A stretch of 64,000 nucleotides of DNA. It comes from Pleurodeles waltl (lineage: Eukaryota; Chordata; Amphibia; Caudata; Salamandridae). The notes beneath the pieces are model-generated. The model did not search any database. It was not told where the DNA came from and worked only from the letters and a program-made list of their open reading frames with translations. The translations under genes were made by a program, and so were the position numbers. The DNA is taken from assembly GCF_031143425.1 (NCBI RefSeq), contig NC_090448.1, positions 535,016,313 to 535,080,312 of the forward strand, read 5' to 3'. This document shows, in pieces, positions 45,581 through 56,623 of this stretch (positions are counted from its first letter, which is position 1; each line of letters starts with the position of its first letter).

Positions 45581-45918
45581 ATTGTTTGTATCTGATAGAG
45601 ACTTCTAGTTGCAGATTCCTTACCTTACAATTTTCCCAGGCATCAAACTGGATCTGGAAGATTTTTCATGAGCAGTATCCCCGCAAGCTGGTAGATGGCA
45701 TTGTTCTGCTCTGCATACTTCATTGGCTTTGTCTGCACCTGAAGTGACATCTGCCGCACCCATATAGGCGCCATACTAGGCGCACTGACATCTTTTCTTT
45801 CCGTGCCATCCAGCGCTGATCCATGAAAGAGCTACCACATCAGTCAATTTTTGACTAAACTTTTGGGAAGTTTTGTTGAGTCTTTTTTGAGGTTCTCCTC
45901 CTGGTGAGGCAGTGACAT

Positions 45919-47390
45919 CATCAAAGAAGGTTGGCATCAAGCCCTGTGGCACCTGTCACTTACTGATGTCGTTGACAGGCCCCCACCTTGTATGCCTTTG
46001 ATGCCTTGAGCGTGACCACGACCCCAAGTCGTCTTCCGACTGCAGTGCCATGAACCTAAATACCTTGAGGGAGCGTTCCTTCAAGCTCGTGGCGGCTCGG
46101 CATGCGGTGTGTGACGTTCGAGGTCCCAGTCGAGAGAAAGTTCCCGGGTGCAGTTCAAGATCCTAATCGCACTCCAAGTCATCGGGCCGCTCGGGTCAGT
46201 CCCACCATAAGAAGAAAAAGAAAGTCGAACAGATCTTCAACTTCACCTCTTCCGTTGGCGGATGAGACAAGTGAACATCAAGCATCAAGGTCTAGCTCCA
46301 CATTTGAGCCTGCACCTTGGTTGGGTCCTTGCCTTCCCAAATATCTGGGAGCCAGAGCTACCTCCGCCCAATTAAAAGAATTGTATGAGGTCATGGGCCT
46401 TAGTTTTGGGTGTACTGACTCCGCCTGTGCGTCTTCGGGCCTTGAGGAGTCGGCAGGGGCCCATTCTGGTTCTGCGTCAGCGGCTTCGGCCTTGGCTCCA
46501 GTCAAGCCTGGGGATCCTTTTATGGATCCAGGCCAACGCCACTTGTACCACCTGGACCAGTCCCATTGCTGATGCGCCCACCATCGTTGCCGCCCCCATC
46601 CTGATCCCCAACGCCAATACGGAGTCAAAGGGATGTCAAAGTCGTTTCCAGCACCATCTGGCGCTATACCTTCCAGATTGGAGCATGAGCCCTATTCTTA
46701 TAGGCTAGGACTCGGGGATGAGTGGGAGGGGTCACTAGGTCCTAAAGAATACCAGCCCTTGATAGACCCCCAACATGGACTGGTGTGAGGAACTAGGTAT
46801 CCAGATACTGGTATGCTTTCTTCTCTTACCATGGCTATGGAGAAGTGAGTAACATTTGCAATGGTGGTGCGGAGTACAACTGAGGTCCTTGACCTTCAGT
46901 TGCCCTTGGTGGCAGTCAAGACTAATGTCTTGATTGAGGTGCTGCAACTGGGGAGTCTGTGTCTCAGAACCACTACTCCCGTTCAATTAAGCCCTTACTG
47001 ATGTCCTTCTGTGGGCATGGTCCATACCCAGCACAGGGGCCCCTTTGAATAGGACGATTGCCTGTCACCACCACCCCACTCCAGGGGACCCAAACTTCCT
47101 CACCCAACACTGTACCCCAGGGAGCTCGATAGTCCAAACTTCTACATCGCACATAAATCCTGGTGCATTCCCTACTGCATCCCTGGACTGGGAATTCAAG
47201 AGATTGGGCACTTTGGGGAAGATGTTTTCTTCCATCAGCCTGGCATTGCGGTCCATGAACACCGCGTGCCTTTTGGGCCTCTACTCCCACACGCTGTGTG
47301 ACACAGTTGTGCAGGTACTGCCAAGGGTCCCAGAGGAAGACCGGCCGTATTCTCCCAAAGTGTCCCTGCCCTCATCATTATGGGAATACA
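45919..47390 (+). pseudogene. DIRS copy 2 Gag remnant
   Basis: Pieces similar to copy 1 Gag: GIKPCGTCH near 45948, an RKSNRSSTSPLPLADE segment near 46220, EFKRLGTLGKMFSSISLALR and SMNTACLLGLYSHTL near 47190-47300. Many frameshifts and deletions. The Gag core ends abruptly near 47400, where RT begins after a large deletion. Confidence 0.65.
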
Positions 47391-47399
47391 GGTGGCAGC

Positions 47400-48760
47400 A
47401 TGATACAAGCCCCATTGGCAGTCCATAACATTGGAGAGGTGGGTTTTGCAGGTCGTCCAAAGGAGCTACTCCCGCCCCTTTGCGTCCACCTCTCCCCCAT
47501 GCCCCCATCTTATGACGGGCTAACAGAGGATCCTCTGTCACTTCTATGCCAGGAAGTCACAGCTGTCTTGTCCAAGGGAGCCACAGAGTGTGTGCTGCCG
47601 CTAGAAGTGGGTCGTGGTTGCTATTGCCGCTACTTTCTGGTGCCAAAGAAGGACAGAGACCTTCTTCCTGTCCTAGACCTATGGGCCCTCCACTACTTCC
47701 TCAAAAAGGAGAAGTTCAAAATGCTCACCTTGGCTCAGGTTCTGCCTGCCCTGGATCTAGGAGACTGGATGGTAGCATTGGACTTGCAGGACACATATTT
47801 CCACATTCCCTACCTGCCTGCACACAGGCAATACCTTTGGTTCATGGTAAGCCATGAGGACTTTCAGTTTACCGTGTCCCCTCTGGCCTTACCAGCAGCA
47901 CTTGGGTGTTCACCAAGGTGATGGCGTTCGTCACAGCTCATTTGCAGAGATCACAGGTGCTAGTCTTCCCCTATCTCGATGACTGGTTGTTGAAGATGGG
48001 CTCACTCCAGGTTGTTGTCTCTAACCTTGCAGAAGTCACACCTGACTCCCTCTCAGGCGCTCCCTTTCATCTGAGTTGTTCTGGATTCAGTGAGGTTTTG
48101 GGCATATCCTCTCAAACAGCGACTCCAGGATATTCAGGCTATAATACCGAAGTTTCAGCCTCTGTCCTGGATTTCGGTGAGACAGACTCTGAGGCTGTTA
48201 GGGCTCATGGCCTCTTGTATCCTGCTAGTGATGCATGCCTGCTGGAAAAGCCGACTCTGAAGTAGAATCTGAAGTTCCAAAGGGCGCAGCATCAGGGGAA
48301 TCTCTCAGACATGGTTTAGGTCTCTGAGGGAATTGCAAAAGATCTACAGTAGTGGATAACAAACCGTGATTTGGTCAGCAGAGGACACCATCCACATCCA
48401 GACGCATCACTCCTGGGAAGGTGCAGCCATTAGGGGGAGGTGGAGATCAGAGGACTCTGGTCTTCAGCAGAATCGGAACTCAACATCAACTTGTTACAGC
48501 TCCCAGTTATCCAACTGGTATCGAAAGCCTCTCTACCCTCCATCATGAGAAGTCTAGTGCAGGTGTTCATGGAAAATACCACCACCATGTGGTACTGCAA
48601 CAAACTATCCGGGGTGGACCTTTGGTGAAGAGGTCTTGCATCTCTACACATGGCTGGATCCTCAGGATATATCACTGGTGGTTCCAACCCCCAGCTGGCT
48701 CTGTGAAAGCCAGGGTGGATGACCTCAGCCAAAGATGCATAGCAGATCACGAATGACGTC
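47400..48760 (+). pseudogene. DIRS copy 2 reverse transcriptase/RNase H remnant
   Basis: RT blocks readable over several frames: QEVTAVLSKGATE, CYCRYFLVPKKDRDL, KMLTLAQVLPALDLGDWMVA, ALDLQDTYFHIPYLPAHRQY and LVFPYLDDWLLKMGS. The catalytic YLDD is intact here, unlike YLED in copy 1. The palm after YLDD is shortened by a deletion (AEVTPDSLSG follows at once). RNase H remains as fragments near 48380-48620 (WSSAESELNINLLQL, ENTTTMWYCNK). Confidence 0.78.
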
Positions 48761-48789
48761 TCCACGCGGTGGTAGCGTAAGGTCTATTT

Positions 48790-49890
48790 CAGCAGTGGAG
48801 AGAGCCTTGGTTAGATCTTTTCGCCTCCTCAGTTTTGCGCATGGAGTTTCCAAGCCACCTCTCACGCTGAGACGCTTTTTGTCTCAAGCGGAGCACCAAC
48901 CTCCTGCACGTCTTTCCGCTTATACCACTCCTGCCCAGAGTTCTCAAGAAAATCAAGAATGATGGGGCCCAAGTCATCCTTGTGGCCGCATACTGACCGC
49001 AGTCTTGTATCTCAAGCTTCTGAGCATGCCCATCAATCCTCCAATCAGGCTGCCCCTTTGGGAGGATCTTCTGTTGCAGCAGCAGGGGATGGTTCTCCAC
49101 GCGAACTGGTCCAATCTCCAACTTCTTGCTGGAGATTGAGTGGCAGCAGTTGACACCTTTCAAGATCCCTCCCCGAAGTCTGTGATCTCATCTCATCAGC
49201 CATGTCCCCCTCCACCAAAATGGTATACGCCTGCTGTTGGAAAAAATGTGTGGCATGGTGTGGAGGAAAACAAATTGAGCCCCTCTTTTCAGAGTTCTCC
49301 TTTTCATACTTTCTCTTTCCCAGCAGGGCTCTTCTGCGTTAGGCACTCTAAAAGGCTACCTCTCTGCTATCTCTTCTTTTCTGTGGTTGCCTGGCTAGTT
49401 ACCCCTCTTCAGGTCCCCTATTGTAAATAGGTTTCTCAAATATCTTGTACACCTCCTCCCGCTTCCACATTTATCATGCCTCGGTGGGACCTTAATCTTG
49501 TGCTTGATGTGTGCTCCTTCCGATCCTATCCATAATTGTCTCCTCAGTCTCCTTACAATCAAAACAGCCTTCCTTGTGACCATTGCATCTGTTTGAAGAG
49601 TGATTGAGCTTCAGGCCTTGTCATCCAAGCCTCCTTACCTTACTATCTATCCTGACAAACTGGTGCTTTGAACAGAAGCCTCTTTCCTTCCGAAAGTGGT
49701 TGCTCCATTTTACATAGGTCAACCATCACCCTACCTACTTTTTACGCTCCTCCACATCCCTCTAAAGAAGAGGACCGAGTCCACTGTCTGGACCCAAAAT
49801 TAATGTTGGCATTTTACCGTGATTGAACAAAAGAGTTCCAGGTGGACAACCAGCTCTTCGTGGGGTATGTTGAAGCAAAAAAAAGACAGG
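48790..49890 (+). pseudogene. DIRS copy 2 methyltransferase-position and recombinase remnants
   Basis: A segment with PPARLSAYTTPAQSSQENQE corresponds to 41690-41740 of copy 1. Recombinase pieces follow: a degraded core-binding part near 49140-49420, then KTAFLVTIASV with the catalytic Arg lost to a stop (CATCTGTTTGAAGAGTG), then DNQLFVGYVEAK at about 49840-49880, where the frame ends. The H-x-x-R box and tyrosine are absent. Confidence 0.68.
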
Positions 49891-50082
49891 CCATGTAGAA
49901 GCGGTGTTACAAAAGGTAAGTAACTTGTTCTTTAACGCATGTGTATAAAAGCCTGAACAGTCCCAATTCATGGTCTGAAGTGTGGTAAATTGTAGCATTG
50001 TTCTAGGTTAGTGCAAATTCTAGATTTGTCATAAGGTTTTAGATATTTTAAATCTTTTTGTCTTTTTTTTTTTTTTTTACAG

Positions 50083-50165
50083 CCCGTGAGTTGATCTCTT
50101 CGGATTACTACATATGGAATTCCAAAGCTCCTGCCCCTCTAGTATGCAGATCCTTGTTCCTGTAA
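50083..50165 (+). CDS. AP5M1: AP5M1 last coding exon with stop codon
   Basis: A polypyrimidine tract of about 20 T ends in ACAG at 50079-50082. The exon then completes the split serine codon and reads RELISSDYYIWNSKAPAPL and a short tail to TAA at 50163-50165. LISSDYYIWNSKAPAP is the conserved C-terminus of vertebrate AP5M1. The tail CRSLFL differs from the human GSLLL-type ending but has similar length. The acceptor lies 153 bp downstream of a decayed DIRS retrotransposon. The preceding intron spans 3652-50082, so correct splicing has to skip many cryptic sites in the inserted elements. Confidence 0.95.
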
Positions 50166-50890
50166 CACATTTGGCATTGAAAACTAAAGTGAATTAAAAT
50201 TATTTAAAGTATAAAGTAGTGTTTCTTAATTTACATAAGTATTTGCAGATACAGCCCACCGCCTTCATCTCAGCCACCTTTATTCTCCTGCATTTCTGTG
50301 TGTGCCGATTGTCTTTAAAAAGTTCAACCAGCACATTTTCATGTGCACATTTTTGTACTATTTTGCCACCACTCATGTTTCAATGAGTGTGCTATTGGCT
50401 TTTCGTTAATTTACTGATGATACTTGTAAGAGCTTACCATGGTTGACCCTTCACCAGCTGAATTGCAACTTTCCAAAGAAGAAAACTAGCAGGAATCCAG
50501 TGCCTTCAGTAATGGTACTTATTTGCACTATTTAGGGTTAATAACCAGGTTTGCACAGGTGAGTAGTTGAAGCTATGCACTACCTTCAAAGAGTGCTGTA
50601 ATCCTAACCATGGGCGGAATTGTGCTTCATTCAAAGAGCTCCATCCTTTGATCTGACTCTTCTCTATATTTCTGCAGTCTAAATGAGCCCTGGTAGCCTG
50701 ATTCACATAGTGTCGTTAATATAGAAATTGAGAGGACTTTTGACCTTCAGATTATGAAAGATATTCTCTATAGACTTTCTATATCCTTGAGGTCAACAGA
50801 GTAAAAGAATCATATGCTTCATAAATCACTGAAGTTTAATGCTTTGTCCTGTGGCTGCTAGAAAATAAAATGTAAGTAGAAATAGGGCAC
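50166..50890 (+). other. AP5M1: Probable AP5M1 3' untranslated region
   Basis: AT-rich sequence with no reading frame or recognisable repeat follows the stop codon. The first canonical polyadenylation hexamer I see on the + strand is AATAAA at 50864-50869, in the context GAAAATAAAATG. The end of the UTR is therefore an estimate; an earlier variant signal is possible. Confidence 0.45.
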
Positions 50891-52330
50891 TAAGAGTTGT
50901 GGCTTGACTGTTAGTATTGAAACGTGTAATTAGTTTGCTTTGGTTTCTTTCTCTGCCTGTGAAAATTGGACACATTCTTTCAATGTGTTTTAGCTTCAGA
51001 TGGGTTCTTTTTCTTTTTTTTTGGTACCAGTTTATTTTTAATTAAATACCTCATGAATGCCTAGATCTACTACAGCTGCAAAGACAATATCTCTCCAAAT
51101 ACATCTCCCTGCGTTTCCGTTTTTGTCCCTGTTTTTCACCTCCAAAACTAATAAGACCCACTAATTTCCTACTCATGTAACTTTTACTTGCAGCTTCAAC
51201 GTACATCCTAAGAATTGTCCTACCCAAACAATACCAGGTCCCAGCTCTTTAACTCTTTCCATTGTCCCTTAGTTAGAGGGCCCCATGGAGCTTCTTGGAG
51301 TTGGCTTTTGCTGTTGTGCCAGGCGAGCTGCCTTCAATATTTCTTCTGCTCTCATTGTGATGGAAAGGTGACAGATGAGAGAATTTTGATCAGGGCATTC
51401 CATCCCCTAATAGGGCATATCCAGACACATCCTTTTGCTTCTTTAAGATGATGAAGGGTGGTCCTCTTTTATCCCATTCTCAAAGTCAAAGCAGGCTTTA
51501 TCCGGTTTACAACCATAAAAGATAGAAAAAGTATGCCAAAATAACACTGAATCAGCACCAGAGGAGGCCTTTGTGACAACAAAAGAGTAAACTGCGATTT
51601 GATGGCTCCTAATTGGTGAATCAAGGGGGGCAGTTCAGACTGTAAAAGCTCTTTAAATTTGATAAAAAACTCCCCTCCATGAAACGCTCACTATTTAAAA
51701 CACTCGACCAGTGGCCATGCGTGGCATCCTCCATAACAGAATGTGACCAATTGGAAAAAAGGCGAGGGGTCATAGAATGATGAGTTTGTGCGTTAGCCTC
51801 TAACAAGTTAACAGGGCTGCCCCACTTTATCCTCTTACTTTTCACTGCCGTTGTGGGGCTATCACAAATGGCTTGGGCTGAGCTTTTGTTTGTAATGTGA
51901 CCATGTCAGGGGGATTTGCAACGGCACAAGAAGTTGACACCGGCCAAAGTGAGGGTGCTAAGTCTGCGATGGGAGGTATACCTGCACAAGAATTCAAAGA
52001 AAGCCTACTTTCCATGAGCGCAATGTCCATGATAATGACCCCCCACGTCCACTTTCAGCATCCTGTCAATGGAAGAATATTTAACAGAAAAAATAGGAGC
52101 TATTGAGGCACCAGTGATATTCTTCCCCATCTGTCTCTAATAGGCTCCTACCATGAACGATATAACAGATCAAAAGTCACTCCCAGGTTTCGCCCAGAAC
52201 TCTAAGAACCTTCAATACCAATTAAACTGAATACCTTCCAAAAGGCAGGCTAAAGATAAGGGGCCCAGCTCATCCAACAGGTGCAGACGGGCCCGCTCTT
52301 GGCCCAGGCACACTCCCAGGTGCATCCCGC
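50891..52330. other. 3' flank of AP5M1, nothing recognised
   Basis: No gene or repeat could be supported up to the tandem repeat at 52337. Confidence 0.45.
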
Positions 52331-52336
52331 TATGCA

Positions 52337-52615
52337 GGTCAGCAGTGGGCTTTTAAAGTAGAATACCCCACCCACCCCCCCTCCTCCTGGGCTCACACTG
52401 GGATTGTGTAGTTTGTAGTCCACCAAAGCAGTCTCCAGACAACAGTGGCAACTTCCCATAGGTCAGCAGTAGGCTTTTAAAGTAGAATGCCTGTCTTCCT
52501 GGGCTAGCACTGGGATTGTGGAGGTTGAAGGCCCCTAAGGCAATTTCCAAACAACAGTGGCAACTTCCCTCGCCCAAGGGTCAGCAGCAGGCTTTTGAAG
52601 TAGAATAGCCCCTCG
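52337..52615. repeat. Tandem repeat, about 120-bp unit, 2.3 copies
   Basis: Units start GGTCAGCAG at 52337, 52461 and 52579 and share GGCTTTTAAAGTAGAAT, CTCACTGGGATTGTG-like text and ACAACAGTGGCAACTTCCC. Moderate divergence. Confidence 0.85.
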
Positions 52616-54172
52616 TCCCCATTCTCATTCTACCTACCTCTTTCATGCTGTGGTCTGTTGAATCCAAAACATCACCTAGTTGGAGCAACTACCTGATGTT
52701 TCTTCCTTATGATGGTATGTACTCACTGCCCAAATAATCGGACTGAATCCTCTGGCATACGAACTTAAATTCCACCTTTCTTCAATACATTTCTTTAGGT
52801 TTTATCCTTGTGTGGTAAATGATTAATTAAAGGTTATATTCATGAAACCTTTTCCTGGTCATCTCAGAAGAAGACAATTTCTCTACATACCTGTACAGTA
52901 TTTATTTTTCAGACAAGTACTTTATGGAAGAACAACAATGTGGATGCTAGCTAGTATTGTGGTTCTGAAAGAAATCGCTATGTTCTGCCAGTTCCTGAAT
53001 CCTACTCATCTTAAACCATGAACTGTAGTGGAAATGACTGTTTCCATCCTTTTTCTCATAAGTATTTAAGATGGGAATGTGGAATGGTTACCCTTTTCCC
53101 AGAACAGAAAAAGGGAGAGTGCTTTCTCGGGCTTGCGGCTACTGTTTATTCTTGTACTCACTTTCTGGAAATTAGCAAACAATTGTCCAGATAAATAAGT
53201 GAATGGGTAGGAATTGAGAAAAACGCCTGGATTTGAATTGATATATTTTGATGTATCGTATTCCCCTGTATTAGCTTTTCAAAGCTATACTGGGTTCAGT
53301 GTAAGGTACTTTAACTCAATTTTATAGGATAGTCAGAATCTTTTCTGCAGTTTTATTGCCTGGTCTGTTAATCCTGAATGCTCAGATGGGGCTATTAATG
53401 TGAAATCCCTTGTCCTCTCCACTTTTTTAAAGCCTTACCTCAAATAACGGTACTTCGCAACAAGTCTAAATGCTTATTTCGGTAGGCATGTGTCAAGAGG
53501 TCTGCATCACTTCCTACCAGGGATCGCATTACTTTTTGTCTTTATTCATGCATATTAAGGAGCTTTCTCAGGGGCTCCACTTCCACACAAGGGTAACTGC
53601 GACCCAAAATTCAAATCCTCTCCAAACATGGGGAAAATGTAAGGGAAGGGGTTTCTCTGCGTTGTATTGAAAACAATAATGTAAAATTACACACTGGGAA
53701 AAGAGAAGCCCAGGGAATATGTAACATGACATTTCCAACTCTACGCCTGGAAACCTGCTTCTGGAGCACCTTTTTTTGAATGTTTGTGAATTCCAAAAAA
53801 CTAGTACGCACTTTATAGGAGTAAGGTTGCAGATTTAAGGCTTGTTTAATGTAGTGCTTGCAGAGAAATTGTCAGATTTTTTTTTTCATTTTCGGAGTTC
53901 AATGGAACCCTAAAATAAAATTCTTCTCCTGCAGAGCTGAGCTCCTACTAGAAATTAAGGAGGGCAAAAAAGGTGCCTAGATACTCTATGGTATATTTTA
54001 ATGATTCCTATCCAACTGATAAATGCAATCATAAATAAGCTAGAGCAGATCTCCAACACACACTAATATCCATCCTCCTTTACAGGCCAAGCCAGGAAAT
54101 GTGAGCTAAAACTGGATGTAGCAAAATGGTGATGTTGTCCTCATCTACATGTTCAAAGCCTTTGCTGTCTAG
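52616..54172. other. Intergenic sequence, nothing recognised
   Basis: No reading frame, repeat or RNA gene could be supported. Confidence 0.45.
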
Positions 54173-55147
54173 GTCCCTGTTAAGAAATTCGGTCTCTAGT
54201 TGGAAGAGGTTTACACCCTTGTCCAAGTAGGGACCACAATCCCAGTCAGGGTAAGTCACTACACAACCTAAATTATCCTGTGCTCACCCTCTGTTAGCTT
54301 GGCACAGAGCAGGCAGACTCAACTTAAAAGGCAATGTGTAAAGTATTTGTGCTATATTTCATACAGTAACACAGTGAAAACACCACATGAAGTACTCCAC
54401 ACCACTTTAGGTAAATAGATAATATGTATCTGAATAAAATAAAAACAAAACAACAAAATTCCAAATGCACAAGTCAAGATATTATGTTTTAAAGATTTAA
54501 ATTGGTTTCAATCGTTAAGAATCAGTGGTGGTATCCTTTTAACACACAGTACCTGGAATGTGTCAAAAATAAGAATGCAAAGAGGTCGCAGAGGAAGGAA
54601 TGTGTTGAAAAGTAAGGTGATAAGTCATACTTTCTGGCACGGTAAAGACAATGTGTCATTTCTTTCCACGCTGCAAGGCGAAGCATCGATTTTCAGGAGT
54701 GCAGCCTTGGTTCCTCGTGGGAATGTGGAATGATGCCCAGGGACGAAGCGATGAAAATCCAGAATGCGCTGGTAGGAAGGAGTAGGCGCTCTGTCGATCC
54801 GGGAGACAATGCAGCGATTTGCCAGCTGTGTGGCAGGCACTGCATCAATTTCTGCAGATGTTGCGTCAATGCAGTAGGCGATGCAGTGATTTTCCAGCTG
54901 CGAGGCCCTGCGTCAATTTCTGCAGGCGTTGCATCCAATTTTTGACGCATGGGGATTTTCTTCTCTTTGGTGAAGTCTTTGTTGGCCCTGAGACTTCAGA
55001 ACCGGAGGCAAACTTAGTCCAAACCCTTGGAGAGCACTTGTGGGTGTAGTCAGAGCCCTTCCAGCATGGTCAGGGTCCAGCAGGCAGCAAGGCAAAAAGC
55101 AGGAGAGCAGAGCTTCCATCAAAGCAGTCCAGATGGAATATGTGACA

Positions 55148-55479
55148 GAACAACTAGGTCTTAAACAACTATAGAATAAACCACTACTGCTAAACAACTA
55201 AAATGTCTCTAAAACTAAGTACTGAACAACTACTGTCTAAACAACAATTGTGCCTGAATAACAATTGCCTGAACAACTAAGATACATATATATATTGTAA
55301 ACAACTAACAAACCATAAAAACCAAAAAGAAAACCTTACCTTAAAATTAGTTGTTCAGGCAATTGTTATTCAGGCACAATTGTTGTTTAGACAGTAGTTG
55401 TTCACTACTTAGTTGTAGAGACTTTTTAGGTGTTTAGCAGTAGTGGTTCAGGCAAGTAGTGGTTTAGACCTAGTTGTTC
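55148..55479. mobile_element. AT-rich foldback MITE nested in solo LTR 2
   Basis: Left arm from GAACAACTAGGTC; right arm ends GACCTAGTTGTTC. The inner roughly 60 bases of each arm (AGTTGTTCAGGCAATTGTTA and onward, facing TAACAATTGCCTGAACAACT) are perfectly complementary, and the outer arms are slightly diverged. A loop of about 70 bp lies at 55276-55347. The motif AACAACTA recurs throughout. No coding frame and no clear target duplication. The homologous region of LTR 1 lacks it. Confidence 0.82.
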
Positions 55480-55600
55480 AGGATGTTTCCCGTCCAGAGG
55501 AGTCCATTGGGCAGCCAGGCAGTCCCTCTGACCGAGTCCAGTCTGAGAGAGTCCGGTTGCAGGTCCAGAGGGGTCTGATTTGGTGGGGTCACAGGCCCCG

Positions 55601-55608
55601 TATATATA
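55601..55608 (-). promoter_or_regulatory. TATA box of solo LTR 2
   Basis: TATATATA preceded on the minus strand by CACTTTTGGG and followed by CGGGGCC, in the position expected for the U3/R border of an LTR. It is inferred from sequence only. Confidence 0.5.
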
Positions 55609-56623
55609 CCCAAAAGTGCCTTTGAAGAGGAGGAAATTTCAAAAAGTGGTTTTGAAGTGCACAAGTTCTCCTTTCCACCCAGTCCTGTCTGCCAGGAGCC
55701 CTGTGGGGCAGGCCACTGGCCTTCGAAGTATGAGCGAGAGCACCTCAACCCTTCCTGCCCCAGGAAACCCACCTGTATTCAGATGCAGCTGAGTGTCCTT
55801 GTGTTTATGGCTGTCTGGGTAGAATGCACAAATAGAGCTGTCAACCAGCACAGACCAGATGTGGATTGGAGGCAGGCTGTAAGGCACAGGTGGCAGTAAA
55901 GGAAGAGAAATGCCTAATTTCCAAAAGTGGCATTTCTAAAATTATGATGTAAAATCCAATTTCACCAGTACAAAGGATTTCTCACTACCATTCTAACCAT
56001 ACCAAATATGAAAAGGCTACTTTTCTTAGATCAGAAATTACCACTTAAAAACATATAAGGGAATTTCTCATTCTTGCCTATGAGAGGAGCAGGCTTCACA
56101 GTAGTGAAAAACAACTGTGGGACATGTAAAACTTGTAAGTACATGTTCTGACTTTTACCTACATAGCACCCTGCCCTCTGGGCTACCTAGGACCTACCTT
56201 TGGGGTGACATATGTAATAAAAGGAGAGTTTAAGGGTTGGCTTGGCAAGTAGTTTTGAATACTAAGTCAAAGTGGCAGTGAAACTATACACACAGGCCTG
56301 ACAATGGCAAGCCTGTGACACGACGAAGGGGCTACTTATGTGGGTGGCACAATCAGTGCTGCAGGCCCACTAGTAGAAAGTCCATTAGCCCTTGGCACAT
56401 GTGGTGCACTTTACTAGGAATTTACAAGTAAATTAAATATGCCAATTGGGAATGAGCGAATGTTACCATGATTTAGGGAGAGAGCAATGCACTTTAGCAC
56501 TGGGTAGCAGTGGTAAAGTGTCCAGAGTCCTAAAGCCAACTAAAACGAGATCAGAAAAAGAGGAGGAGGAAGGCACAAAAAGTTTGGGTGACCTTTCAGA
56601 GAGGGCCATTTTCCAACAGTCCC

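Larger units (their letters stand above)
45590..49930 (+). mobile_element. DIRS retrotransposon copy 2, decayed and deleted
   Basis: It opens ATCTGATAGAGACTTCTAG like copy 1 and ends GGTAAGTAACTTGTTC like copy 1, and domain order is the same, but many segments are missing. The left terminal repeat (45590-45811) is recognisable. The sequence leaves the recombinase coding region near 49880 and jumps to the last roughly 20 bases of the element, so the C-terminal recombinase, the internal complementary region and almost the whole right repeat are deleted. It is more diverged than copy 1 and lies in the same orientation. Confidence 0.87.
54178..56618 (-). mobile_element. Solo LTR 2 (2,441 bp) with 5-bp target duplication
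   Basis: Bounded by TGTTA on the left and CCAACA on the right and flanked by GTCCC at 54173-54177 and 56619-56623. It aligns along most of its length with LTR 1, including GTCAGGGTAAGTCAC, GGCAATGTGTAAAGTATTTGTGC, the CpG-rich block and GGCCCACTAGTAG. On the minus strand a TATA box (TATATATA, 55601-55608) precedes a GGCCTGTGACC block, which sets the sense strand. About 332 bp of its length is a later MITE insertion (55148-55479). Confidence 0.87.
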
